Of a DNA stretch of 64,000 bases, positions 36,946-45,744 are shown piece by piece (the first letter of the stretch is position 1; each line of letters starts with the position of its first letter). The position numbers and the translations under genes are program-made. Below the pieces are notes generated by a model, which made no database searches, was not told the DNA's origin, and was given only the letters and a program-made list of their open reading frames with translations. Origin of the DNA: DASYPQ01 sp041488095 (GTDB lineage Bacteria > Planctomycetota > UBA1135 > GCA-002686595); the NCBI GenBank assembly GCA_041488095.1, contig JBGPOP010000010.1, positions 56,382 to 120,381 of the forward strand, given 5' to 3'.

Positions 36946-38811
36946 ATGGGCTACGTCGAGCTGAACGTCCTTCAGCCGAGCCCGACGCAGCCCGCGCTGG
37001 GGATCGACCTCGGGACGACCTACTCCCTCGCGGCGATCTGGAAGGACGGGCGTCCGGTCGTCCTCCATCTCGAGGGCGAGAGCGGCCTGATCCCCTCCGT
37101 CATCCACTTCCCCGAGAACGGACCGCCGATCGTCGGACGCGAGGCCCGCGCGCGAGCGGTCGCCGATCCTCGCAACACGATCTTCAGCATCAAGCGCTTC
37201 ATGGGTCGGGGTCTCTCCGACATGCAGGAGGACCTGGCCACGCTCCCCTACCGCGCGAGTGAAACGGAGCGCAAGGTCATCCAGCTCGAAGTGCGCGGGC
37301 ACAAGCACACGCCGCCGCAGCTCTCGGCCCTGATCCTCGCCAAGGTGCGCGAGGTCGCGCGGCAGGCCCTGGGCCAGGATGTCGCGCGGGCCGTGATCAC
37401 CGTGCCGGCCTATTTCGACGACACGCAGCGGCAGGCGACGCGCGCGGCGGCGTGGCTCGCGGGCCTGGAGGTGCTGAGGATCATCAATGAGCCGACCGCG
37501 GCGAGCCTCGCCTACGGCCTGGACAGCCGCGACCGGGGAAACGTCGCGGTCTACGACCTCGGGGGCGGCACGTTCGACGTGTCGATCCTTTCGATCGAGG
37601 AAGGCGTGTTCCGGGTGCTCTCGACCGCGGGCGACACGCACCTCGGCGGCGACGACTTCGACCGGCGCCTCGCCGCGGTCGCGCGCGCCGAGATCGAGCC
37701 CAAGGTGGGCGCGAGGGTGATCGAGGACCCCGGGTTCCAGCAGGCGGTGCGCCTGGCTGCCGAGCGCTGCAAGATCGAGTTGTCGCTGCGTCCTGAAGCC
37801 GAGATGCATCTCGCGCTCCCCGAGCTCTCGCTCAACTGGCGCCGCCGCGTCACGCGCGAGGAGTTCGAACGTCTGACCGCCGACCTGGTCGAGCGCTCGA
37901 TCGACTGCTGCCGCCGGGCGCTGTCGGATGCGCGCCTGGCGAACGCGGAGGTCGACGAGGTCGTGCTCGTGGGCGGCTCGTCGCGGATCCCCGCCGTGCG
38001 CAGGCGGGTCGAGGAGTTCTTCGGCCGCAAGCCGCACACGGAGCTCAACCCCGACGAGGTCGTCGCTCTGGGCGCGGCGGTGCAGGCGCAGATCCTGACC
38101 GGCGGCAGGCGCGACCTGCTGCTGCTCGACGTCACGCCGCTGTCGCTCGGGATCGAGACGATGGGCGGGGCCGTCGCGAAGATCATCCAGCGCAACTCGA
38201 CGATCCCCTGCCACGCGACCGAGGGCTTCACGACCTACGCCGACAACCAGACCGGGATCGACTTCAACATCTTGCAGGGCGAACGCGAGTTGGCCACGGA
38301 CTGCCGCAGCCTCGGCCGCTTCCAGCTCAAGGGCATCCCGCCGATGCCGGCCGGAATGGCACGCGTCGCCGTGCGCTTCCACATCGATGCCGACGGCGTG
38401 TTGACCGTGTCCGCCAAGGAGGAGTCGAGCGGAAAGAGCGCACAGATCGAAGTGCAGCCGATGCACGGGCTGACCGACGCCGAGGTCGAGACGATGCTCA
38501 AGGAGTCCTACGACCATGCGCGGGAGGACTTCGAGAGGCGCCGGGTCGCGGAGTTGAAGACCGAGATCGGGATCATGGCGCACGCGACGGAAAAGAACCT
38601 GCCCGCTGCGCGCGCGGACCTCGATCGGGAGACCCTGCTCGACCTCGAGGAGACCCTGGCCAGGGCCAAGGCGGCGGCGCAGGCGGACGATCTCCGGGCG
38701 CTGCAAGGGGCACGCGACGAGTTCGAACGCGCGACGCTCCCGCTGGCGGCGCTGTTGATGGACTCCGTGGCGAAGAAGGCGCTCGCGGGCAAGACCCTGG
38801 ACGAGGTGTGA
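36946..38811 (+). CDS. hscA: Fe-S cluster chaperone HscA (Hsp70)
   Basis: 621 residues, typical of HscA. Hsp70 signatures: GIDLGTTYSLAA (about 18-29), VYDLGGGTFDVSIL (about 202-215) and VVLVGGSSRIPAVR (about 341-354). The substrate domain begins near 390 (LLLDVTPLSLGIETMGG). It pulls IscU with HscB for cluster release. 14 bases precede iscX. Confidence 0.96.
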   Translation: MGYVELNVLQPSPTQPALGIDLGTTYSLAAIWKDGRPVVLHLEGESGLIPSVIHFPENGPPIVGREARARAVADPRNTIFSIKRFMGRGLSDMQEDLATLPYRASETERKVIQLEVRGHKHTPPQLSALILAKVREVARQALGQDVARAVITVPAYFDDTQRQATRAAAWLAGLEVLRIINEPTAASLAYGLDSRDRGNVAVYDLGGGTFDVSILSIEEGVFRVLSTAGDTHLGGDDFDRRLAAVARAEIEPKVGARVIEDPGFQQAVRLAAERCKIELSLRPEAEMHLALPELSLNWRRRVTREEFERLTADLVERSIDCCRRALSDARLANAEVDEVVLVGGSSRIPAVRRRVEEFFGRKPHTELNPDEVVALGAAVQAQILTGGRRDLLLLDVTPLSLGIETMGGAVAKIIQRNSTIPCHATEGFTTYADNQTGIDFNILQGERELATDCRSLGRFQLKGIPPMPAGMARVAVRFHIDADGVLTVSAKEESSGKSAQIEVQPMHGLTDAEVETMLKESYDHAREDFERRRVAELKTEIGIMAHATEKNLPAARADLDRETLLDLEETLARAKAAAQADDLRALQGARDEFERATLPLAALLMDSVAKKALAGKTLDEV

Positions 38812-38825
38812 CCCGGTGCGGCGCC

Positions 38826-39035
38826 ATGGCTGACACCCGGCTCGAATGGACCGACGTGCGCGAGATCGCGATCCGGCTCCTGGAGATTCACCCGGACGTC
38901 GATCCCCTGACGATCCGCTTCACCGACTTGCACCGCTGGGTCACTGCACTTCCCGGTTTCGCAGGGGATCCGAAGAAGAGCAACGAGCAGATCCTCGAAG
39001 CCATCCAGATGGCCTGGGTCGACGAGCGGGACTGA
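38826..39035 (+). CDS. iscX: IscX (small Fe-S assembly regulator)
   Basis: 69 residues. IscX pattern LEWTDVREIAIRLLEIHPDVDP, RFTDLHRWVTALPGF and NEQILEAIQMAWVDE. It binds IscS and modulates sulfur transfer. ATG 38826 fits homologues; six extra codons are possible upstream. In Proteobacteria fdx lies between hscA and iscX, but no ferredoxin gene is present here. Confidence 0.93.
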   Translation: MADTRLEWTDVREIAIRLLEIHPDVDPLTIRFTDLHRWVTALPGFAGDPKKSNEQILEAIQMAWVDERD

Positions 39036-39051
39036 GGCCGAGTCGCGGGTG

Positions 39052-39066
39052 CGGTCGTCCTGACCG
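39052..39066. terminator. Hairpin between convergent iscX and gpmA
   Basis: CGGTC and GACCG with a five-base loop lie between the convergent stops (39035 and 39069). No T-tract is seen. Confidence 0.35.
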
Positions 39067-39068
39067 GA

Positions 39069-39815
39069 CTACTTCCGCTTCCCCTGCTCGGCCACGGCGT
39101 GCTGCGCTGCGGCGAGCTCCGCGTCGCTCGCGAGATAGCGACTGCCCTTCGGCTTCAAGTCCCGGTCCAGCTCGTACACGAGCGGGATGCCGGTCGGGAT
39201 GTTCACCCCGACGATTTTCTCGTCGGGGACACCGTCCAGGTGCTTCACCAGCGCTCGCAGGCTGTTGCCGTGCGCGGCGACGATCACGCGCTCCCCGGCC
39301 GTGATCCGCGGCGCGATCGCCTCCTCCCAGCAAGGAACGACGCGCGCCACCGTGTCCTTCAGGGACTCCGTCAGCGGCCGCTCGCTCGCCGCCAGCTTCC
39401 CGTAGCGCCGGTCGAGCGACGGGTTCTCGGGATCGCCGGCTGCGTACGCGGGCGGGCGGATGTCGTAGCTGCGGCGCCAGATCAGCACTTTCTCCTCGCC
39501 GTGCCGCGCGGCGGTCTCGCTCTTGTCCAGACCCGTCAGCGCGCCGTAGTGGCGCTCGTTGAGACGCCAATCGCGGACGACCGGGATCCACATCAGGTCC
39601 ATCTCCTCGAGCGCGATCCACAGCGTCTGGATCGCGCGTCGGAGCACGGAGGTGAAGGCCAGATCGAATACGAAGCCGGCCTCGCGCAGACGTTTCCCCG
39701 CCTCGCGGGCCTCGGCCGCCCCCTTTTCCGAGAGCGGCACGTCGCGCCAGCCGGTGAAGCGATTCTCGCGGTTCCATTGGCTCTCGCCATGGCGCAAGAG
39801 GACGAGTCGGTGCAT
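39069..39815 (-). CDS. gpmA: 2,3-bisphosphoglycerate-dependent phosphoglycerate mutase
   Basis: 248 residues. Phosphohistidine site LVLLRHGESQWNRENRFTGW (His about 8), NERHYGALTG and the second catalytic His in VIVAAHGNSLRALVKHL are intact. It interconverts 3- and 2-phosphoglycerate. ATG 39815 was chosen because all homologues begin MxxLVLLRHG. Ten bases separate it from the upstream cyclodeaminase-like gene. Confidence 0.96.
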   Translation of the reverse strand: MHRLVLLRHGESQWNRENRFTGWRDVPLSEKGAAEAREAGKRLREAGFVFDLAFTSVLRRAIQTLWIALEEMDLMWIPVVRDWRLNERHYGALTGLDKSETAARHGEEKVLIWRRSYDIRPPAYAAGDPENPSLDRRYGKLAASERPLTESLKDTVARVVPCWEEAIAPRITAGERVIVAAHGNSLRALVKHLDGVPDEKIVGVNIPTGIPLVYELDRDLKPKGSRYLASDAELAAAQHAVAEQGKRK

Positions 39816-39825
39816 CGAGCCCTCC

Positions 39826-40464
39826 TCAGGACAAGCGCCGCGCCGCCGCAGACCGGGTCGACTCGGCCAGAGCCATGGATTCGAGCCGCATTCGCTCACA
39901 CTCCACGAGCTGCGCGCGCGCGTATTCGCGATCCTGCAGCGAGGCGGCGTTGATGCGCACGTTGAGCGCGGCGGCCTCCGCCGCGCTCCACAGGCACCAG
40001 CTCGCCGTGGCGCAGTCGCTGGCGAGGTTCGGGTTGATGTCCGAGGCACCCTGAGCAGCGATCTGGAGCGCCGCACGCGCCGCACCGAGGGTCTCGAGAG
40101 GGGCTCCGAGTGCCCCGCGCAGGGCGGCTTGCACCGCCTCGGCCCGTGCGCTCTTCTCCGCGTCGGTGGACTTGGGCAACCTGTACGCGGCCGTCACGGC
40201 GTCGTAGGCCAGGCTGTCCCGATCGACGAGCTCGAGCGCGTGGCTGCGCAGGCGTTCCAGCTCCTCCGCGCGCTTCTCCATCTCCCCCTCGACCACGGCG
40301 AACTTCTCCCCGGTCGTGAATCGGAAGGCCATGATCGCCAGTCCGGCCCCGATTGCGACCAGGTAGGCCGCCACGCTCCCCCCTCCCGGGGTGGGGGTGT
40401 GCTGGGCGAGGCGTTCGGAGAAACCCTCGAGGCTCAGGTCGGCGAGCTTCTTTCCGGGGGTCAT
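39826..40464 (-). CDS. Cyclodeaminase/cyclohydrolase family protein (FTCD_C-like)
   Basis: 212 residues from ATG 40464. The conserved N-terminus LEGFSERLAQHTPTPGGGSVAAYL (TPxPGGGS motif) and the later DSLAYDAVTAAYRLPK and NPNLASDCATA place it with formiminotetrahydrofolate cyclodeaminase / methenyl-THF cyclohydrolase. It probably acts on folate one-carbon units. A longer frame upstream is a Pro-rich run and was rejected. Confidence 0.85.
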   Translation of the reverse strand: MTPGKKLADLSLEGFSERLAQHTPTPGGGSVAAYLVAIGAGLAIMAFRFTTGEKFAVVEGEMEKRAEELERLRSHALELVDRDSLAYDAVTAAYRLPKSTDAEKSARAEAVQAALRGALGAPLETLGAARAALQIAAQGASDINPNLASDCATASWCLWSAAEAAALNVRINAASLQDREYARAQLVECERMRLESMALAESTRSAAARRLS

Positions 40465-40814
40465 CGGAGGGTTTGGGGGTCGAGGGGGTAGGGGAGGAGG
40501 GGGCATTCTAGGGAGGGTCCGGCCGGGTCGGTCCGGGATCTTCACGACCCCAAGAGCGACGTCATAAGTACTTGCTTCCAATAGGCTAATGCAAAAATAT
40601 CCAGGCTCGTCCTCGGGAACGGGAATGGAGTTTTCTAAGTTGGCTCCCAGCCGAGGAACGGCCCAGACCGGAATCAGGCCGCTCGTCGACGAGGAACAAC
40701 CGGTCCCGGACCCCGGAAGCCAAGCCTAGGAGAGGGCCTGACCCCCACCCGCACGCCCCCACCGGCGTCCAGGGGAGGGGCACCTAGCCATCTCCCAGGC
40801 CGCGCCCCACGGCA
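40465..40814. promoter_or_regulatory. Divergent region with a long leader for the glgA-like gene
   Basis: 350 bases without a gene. An AT-rich island at 40564-40605 holds TTGCTT (40572-40577), 17 bases and AAATAT (40595-40600) on the plus strand, giving a leader of about 210 bases before the TTG at 40815. On the minus strand the same island has TTGCAT and TACTTA for the cyclodeaminase-like gene. The leader is GC-rich with several short inverted repeats, but no known riboswitch core was recognised. Confidence 0.45.
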
Positions 40815-42302
40815 TTGAAAATCGCCTTCGTTACCCCTGAGCTCCAGTCGCTGGTGCGGCGCACCAGCCTGGGCGAGGTGTCGGAATCCCTCTCCCGCAC
40901 CCTCCGCCAGGAGGGCGCCGACATCCGGGTGTTCCTGCCCTATTCGGCCGACCTCAATGTCTCCCCGCTGGCGGAGCTGAAGGTCTGCGGCGACGTACGG
41001 GTCAAGGACGGAACCGGGCGCCAAGCCTTGACGATCCATTCCGGCCTGCTCGGCGATCTGCCGATCGTGCTGGTCGACCACCCGCAGATCATCCGCGCCA
41101 AGCACCCCTACGGCGACGAGGACGGCCCCTATCCGGACAACTGGCGGCGCTACGCGCTCTTCAGCCGCGCCGTGCTCGAGAGCCTGCCGCTGCTCGGCTT
41201 CGAGCCCGACATCATCCAGTGCATGGACTGGACCACCGGTCTGCTGCCGGTGATCCGCGAGGTCGAGTATGCCGCGCGCCACCCCGAGCATCCTGCATCG
41301 AAGGCGGGCACCTTCTTCGCCATCCACAACCTGGCGATGCAAGGAACCTTCGAGCGCGAGATCCTGCCGCACATCGGGCTCCCCCACCGCGTGTTCCAGC
41401 ACGTTCACGGGATCGAGCTGAACGGCAAGGTGAACTTCCTCAAGGCCGGGGCCGAGTTCGCGACCATCGTCGGCACGCATTCGCCCAGCCACGCGCAACG
41501 GATCCAGGAGACCGACCGGGGCTACGGGCTCGAGGAGACGTTCCGCCGACGCCACAAGGAGCTGGTCGGCATCACGAACGGGATCGACTACCGCACCTGG
41601 GACCCGAGCAACGATTCCCTCCTGCCCCAGACGTTCTCGGTCAGGGACAAGGAGCTCCTCGGCAAGCGCAAGTGCAAGGCCTCGCTCCAGAGCTCGCTCG
41701 GCCTCGACAGCGGCGCCCGCGTCCCGCTCGCGGCCGTGATCGGGCGCTTCGACGCGGACAGCGGCTTCGACATCCTGGCCGAGGTGATGACCTCGGTTCT
41801 CGAGCGCAACATCGAGGTCGTGCTCATGGGCTCGGGCAAGCACGAGATCATCGAACGGGTCAAGACCATGGAGGGCACGTTCACCGGACGCTGCCGCCTG
41901 ATCGAGGGATACAACGTGAACACCGCGCACACGCTGCTCGGCGGCTCGGACTTCCTGATCCTGCCCTCGCACTACCATTCGTCGAACGCGCTCGTCGCGA
42001 TCGGCATGCGCTACGGCGTGGTGCCGCTGATCTACTCGGGCAGCGGCCTCGAGGACACGGTCGTCGACTACGAGAAGGACCCGCGCCGCGGCACGGGCTT
42101 CACCTTCCGCGCCTACAGCGGCGACGGCCTGATCGAGGGTCTCGACGCGGCGCGCAGGGTGTACAAGGAGCCGGGCGAGTTCCGGGCGCTGGCGCTGCGC
42201 TGCCTGAAACAGGACTTCTCCTGGCAGGCCACCGCGCACAACTACCTCAAGGCCTACCGGCGCGTGACGCGGCGTGTGAAGGCGGTGCCGGTCGAGGACT
42301 AG
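40815..42302 (+). CDS. Glycogen/starch synthase-like GT5 protein with altered donor site
   Basis: 495 residues, TTG start (MKIAFVTPEL fits the family N-terminus). The overall order matches bacterial glycogen synthase: N-terminal Rossmann, MDWTTGLLP, AIHNLAMQGTF, GITNGIDYRTWDP, IGRF and the C-terminal fold. Key ADP-glucose residues differ. The KTGGL loop reads RTSLG (16-20). The Lys after GRF is lost (R311 then DADSG). The EPCGL segment with catalytic Glu reads HYHSSNAL (386-393), with His at the Glu position. It is therefore either a pseudoenzyme or uses another donor or mechanism. First gene of a long operon. Confidence 0.8.
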   Translation: MKIAFVTPELQSLVRRTSLGEVSESLSRTLRQEGADIRVFLPYSADLNVSPLAELKVCGDVRVKDGTGRQALTIHSGLLGDLPIVLVDHPQIIRAKHPYGDEDGPYPDNWRRYALFSRAVLESLPLLGFEPDIIQCMDWTTGLLPVIREVEYAARHPEHPASKAGTFFAIHNLAMQGTFEREILPHIGLPHRVFQHVHGIELNGKVNFLKAGAEFATIVGTHSPSHAQRIQETDRGYGLEETFRRRHKELVGITNGIDYRTWDPSNDSLLPQTFSVRDKELLGKRKCKASLQSSLGLDSGARVPLAAVIGRFDADSGFDILAEVMTSVLERNIEVVLMGSGKHEIIERVKTMEGTFTGRCRLIEGYNVNTAHTLLGGSDFLILPSHYHSSNALVAIGMRYGVVPLIYSGSGLEDTVVDYEKDPRRGTGFTFRAYSGDGLIEGLDAARRVYKEPGEFRALALRCLKQDFSWQATAHNYLKAYRRVTRRVKAVPVED

Positions 42303-42320
42303 GCGGCGCGGTCCGCCCTC

Positions 42321-43232
42321 ATGCGCCTCGTCGGCATCGATCTGGGAGGGACCGCGATCAAGGCGGGCGCCGTCTCGGAGCGGGGCGAGATCCTCGACCG
42401 CCGCTCGGCTCGCCTGGATGCATCGCGGGGCGCCGTCGGCGTTCTCGATTGCATGGCCGGACTCGCGCGCGAGCTCGGGGTGGAGCGCGCGGTCGGCCTC
42501 GGCTCACCGGGGCTCCTCGACCGCGAGCGCGGCGTCGTGCTCGAGTGCCCGAACCTCCATTTTCTCGAGGGGGTGGCCCTGCGACGCGAGCTCTCTGGCC
42601 GCCTTTCCCTGCCGGATCAGGCGGTGATCCTGGAGAATGACGCCAACGCCGCAGCGCGGGGCGAGCACTGGCTCGGTGCAGGCCGCGGCGAGCGGGATTT
42701 CCTGCTGGTGACCCTCGGGACCGGCATCGGCGGCGGACTGGTCCTGGGCGGCGAGCTCTATGCCGGTCCGGGCGGCATGGCCGGCGAGATCGGCCACATC
42801 GTCGTCGACCCGAACGGTCCGCCGTGTGGCTGCGGGTCGCACGGCTGCCTGGAGACGCTCGCCTCGGCGAGCGCCGCTCAGCGCCGCGCGGCGGCCCTCG
42901 GGCTGCCGCGCACGAAGCCCGGTGACCTCGCGCTGCTCGCCGACATCGCCCGGCGCGGCGCGGGACCGGAGCGGGACCTCCTCGCCGCCGTCGGCACGGA
43001 CCTCGGGCGCGGACTCGCCGTGGTCCTGACGCTCCTCGACCTGAGGCTCTTCGTGATCGGCGGCGGGTTCGGAGCGGCGCTCGACGTCCTCGAGACGGGC
43101 ATCCGGGCCGGGCTGGCCGAGCGCAGCTACGGCGCGCGCCTCGAGAGCGTTCGGATCCTGCCCGCCGCGCTGGGCCCCGACGCGGGATGGATCGGCGCGG
43201 CGCACCTCACGCTATCCTTCCCGGTTCGATGA
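42321..43232 (+). CDS. ROK-family sugar kinase (glucokinase-like)
   Basis: 303 residues. ATP motif GIDLGGTAIKAG, NDANAAARGEHWLGAG with catalytic Asp, TLGTGIGGGLVLGGELYAG, EIGHIVVDPNGPPCGCGSHGCLETLAS zinc motif (CGCGxxGC; key Cys present). It phosphorylates glucose or a related sugar in the family. 18 bases follow the GlgA-like gene; the stop overlaps the next ATG. Confidence 0.9.
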   Translation: MRLVGIDLGGTAIKAGAVSERGEILDRRSARLDASRGAVGVLDCMAGLARELGVERAVGLGSPGLLDRERGVVLECPNLHFLEGVALRRELSGRLSLPDQAVILENDANAAARGEHWLGAGRGERDFLLVTLGTGIGGGLVLGGELYAGPGGMAGEIGHIVVDPNGPPCGCGSHGCLETLASASAAQRRAAALGLPRTKPGDLALLADIARRGAGPERDLLAAVGTDLGRGLAVVLTLLDLRLFVIGGGFGAALDVLETGIRAGLAERSYGARLESVRILPAALGPDAGWIGAAHLTLSFPVR

Positions 43233-44182
43233 ACGGCTCGAACGACCGAGGCGGCACGACGGCCCTGTCCGTCCGGAACCTGGGCAAGACGTACGGCCAG
43301 ACGCTCTTCTCCCGCAAGGGCTTCCGCGCCCTCGACGGGGTCTCGATCGAGATCCAGCGCGGCGCGGTCTTCGGGCTCCTCGGCCCGAACGGCGCGGGCA
43401 AGACGACGCTGATCAAGATCCTGCTCGGCCTGGTGCGAGGCTACGACGGCGAGGCTCTGCTCCTCGACCGTCCGCCGGGAGACCCGTCCTCGCGCCGAGG
43501 CGTGGGCTTTCTCCCCGAGTCTCATCGTCTTCCGGGCTACCTCACGGGTCGACAGGTCGTGCGGCTGTTCGGGATGATGTCCGGTGCGGATCCGGCCGAG
43601 CTCGACCGACGCATCCCGCGACTGCTCGAGCTCGTCGGCATGACCAGCAGCGCCGACCGCAAGGTGCGCGAGTACTCGAAGGGCATGCAGCAGCGGATCG
43701 GCCTGGCGCAGGCGCTCATCCACGACCCGCAGATCGTGTTCCTCGACGAGCCGACCGACGGCGTCGACCCGGTGGGGCGCGCGGCGGTGCGGGGGATCGT
43801 GCAGGAGCTGAAGGCCCACGGCGTCACCGTCTTCATCAACTCGCACCTCCTGATGGAGGTCGAGCTCGTCTGCGACCGCGTCGCGATCATGCTGCAGGGC
43901 CGAGTGATCCGCGAGGGCTCGGTCGACGAGCTGACGCCGCGCACGGGCGGGGTTCGCTTCGAGCTGCGCGAGGTGCCGTCCGACCTCGAGCGGCTGCTCG
44001 ATGGAGTGGGAACCGACCTCGCGCGCATGCCCGCGGGTTTCGAGCTCAAGGTGAACGAGACGGAGCTGGACCGTGCGATCGACCGCCTGCGCGCCGCCGG
44101 CGTGGGCATCCGCGAGATCTCGCAGCGCCGCCTGACGCTGGAGGAGTCGTTCATCCACCTCGTGAACCGGGAGCGCGCATGA
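43229..44182 (+). CDS. ABC transporter ATP-binding protein
   Basis: 317 residues. Walker A GPNGAGKTT (about 53-61), signature YSKGMQQRIGLAQA, Walker B IVFLDEPTDGVD and NSHLLMEVE are intact. A C-terminal extension of about 90 residues follows, as in CcmA/NodI-type exporters. It overlaps the ROK gene and the permease (four bases each), so the set is translationally coupled. Confidence 0.9.
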   Translation: MNGSNDRGGTTALSVRNLGKTYGQTLFSRKGFRALDGVSIEIQRGAVFGLLGPNGAGKTTLIKILLGLVRGYDGEALLLDRPPGDPSSRRGVGFLPESHRLPGYLTGRQVVRLFGMMSGADPAELDRRIPRLLELVGMTSSADRKVREYSKGMQQRIGLAQALIHDPQIVFLDEPTDGVDPVGRAAVRGIVQELKAHGVTVFINSHLLMEVELVCDRVAIMLQGRVIREGSVDELTPRTGGVRFELREVPSDLERLLDGVGTDLARMPAGFELKVNETELDRAIDRLRAAGVGIREISQRRLTLEESFIHLVNRERA

Positions 44183-45744
44183 ACCGGACGATCGCGCGCG
44201 CGCTGCTCGACGACGCCTTCCACCAGGTCCTCGACAATCGGATCTTCCGTATTCTGTTCGGCGTGGTGGTCGGGCTCATCGCTCCGGCGTTCCTGATCGG
44301 CTTCCGCGAGCACGACGTGCGGGTCCTGTGGGGCTGGCAGCAGATCTCCTACGAGGATTTCTTCCGCTGGTTCGGCATGTCGGCGAAGACTTTCAAGGAT
44401 TGCCAGGGCGTCGCGATCCAGAGATACCAGAGCGTCGTCATCGAGGGCCTGTGCGGGACCGTGGGCATGATCCTCTGCGTCTCGGCCACGGCCTTCTTCG
44501 TGCCGCGCATGCTCGAGAAGGGCTCCGCGGACGTCCTCTTCAGCAAGCCGCTCTCCCGTGCGACGCTGCTCCTGGCACGCTACCTTTCGGGACTCCTCTT
44601 CGTCGGCATCCTGGCCTGCGCGCTCGTGCTCGGCATGTACCTGGGCTTCCTGCTCGTGTCGGGCTACGGCGACGCGGGCGTCCTGTGGGGCGCGCTGACC
44701 CTGGTCTACCTGTTCGCGATCGTCCATGGCGTGTCGATCCTGGCCGGCGTGATGACGCGGAGCACGGTCGCTTCGACGCTGACCGCCCTGGTCTTCTTCA
44801 TCGGCTCGGGATGCGTGCACCAGGGCTGGAGGATCAAGAGCTACTTCCACGAGTCCGAGGAGAACAAGAAGCTGCGGCAGGACATCGAGGCCAGCCAGGA
44901 CGCCGAGACCGAGCTCCCCTCGATCCTCGACGAAGAGCCCGGAACCTTCATCCGGATCGTCGCCGGCACGATCGACACGCTCCACTACGCGCTGCCCAAG
45001 ACCAGCGACGCCGACATGATCACGCGCAAGCTGCGCAAGACCATCGAACGCCACGCTGCATCCGTCGTCGACGAGACCATCCATCTGACGATTCCTGCGC
45101 CCCCGACCGGGTTCGACCTGCGGGAGGAGGGACTCCCCGCCGCTTCCGGCGGCAAGATCCTCGTCGATCTCGCCGGCGGACCCGCGGTGTGGAGCTGCGC
45201 CGACCCTGGAGGCGTCGAGTCGTCCCGGATCGAGATCTCGCGCAGGAGCCGCCTCGTCGAGCGTCCCGTCGCACCCGGGAACGCCGCGAAGCCCCGGCCG
45301 CGGAAGCTCGCGGTGGGAGAGGTCGCGGACGAGCTTCTCGGCCGCGCGAGGGCCGAGGGCGGTCTCGTCTCCGAGCCGTCGTCGAAGAAGGGCAAGGTCG
45401 ACGGCAGCTATGCCGTGTTCCTGAGCTGGGACGTGAAGACCGGCGCGGGAACGCGCAGCCGTCAGGCGGTCGTCTTCGCATCCGGAGACTGGATCGTCGA
45501 AGTGAGCTCGCGGGCCGACGCGGGCTGGCTCACGCCCGAGGAGAGGACCGCGCGCTTCGAGGACTTCGTGGGTGGATTCAAGCTCGCGCGCGAGTACGAG
45601 GACCCTGCCCAGTGGTTCGAGCGCCGCCTCGGCTGGACGTCGCCGCTCCCATACAACCTGTTCTTCTCGATCGGATCCTCGGTCGCGTTCACGCTGCTGG
45701 CGCTCGCCCTCGCGGTGTGGAAGCTCTCGCGCATCGATTTCTGA
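44179..45744 (+). CDS. ABC-2 type permease with large extracytoplasmic insertion
   Basis: 521 residues. Membrane helices lie at about 22-42, 92-112, 137-160, 172-195 and 198-215. A soluble segment of about 260 residues (230-490) follows, then one final helix (about 497-515). The GSADVLFSKPLSRATLLLARYLSGL loop is typical of the ABC-2 family. The insert contains a coiled-coil start and beta-type sequence but no recognised domain. Pairs with the preceding ATPase. Confidence 0.82.
   Translation: MNRTIARALLDDAFHQVLDNRIFRILFGVVVGLIAPAFLIGFREHDVRVLWGWQQISYEDFFRWFGMSAKTFKDCQGVAIQRYQSVVIEGLCGTVGMILCVSATAFFVPRMLEKGSADVLFSKPLSRATLLLARYLSGLLFVGILACALVLGMYLGFLLVSGYGDAGVLWGALTLVYLFAIVHGVSILAGVMTRSTVASTLTALVFFIGSGCVHQGWRIKSYFHESEENKKLRQDIEASQDAETELPSILDEEPGTFIRIVAGTIDTLHYALPKTSDADMITRKLRKTIERHAASVVDETIHLTIPAPPTGFDLREEGLPAASGGKILVDLAGGPAVWSCADPGGVESSRIEISRRSRLVERPVAPGNAAKPRPRKLAVGEVADELLGRARAEGGLVSEPSSKKGKVDGSYAVFLSWDVKTGAGTRSRQAVVFASGDWIVEVSSRADAGWLTPEERTARFEDFVGGFKLAREYEDPAQWFERRLGWTSPLPYNLFFSIGSSVAFTLLALALAVWKLSRIDF

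Noticed and set aside
40586..40783. A 65-codon minus frame in the glgA leader
   Set aside because: Low-complexity Gly/Arg/Ser composition, no ribosome site, and it lies in a probable leader.
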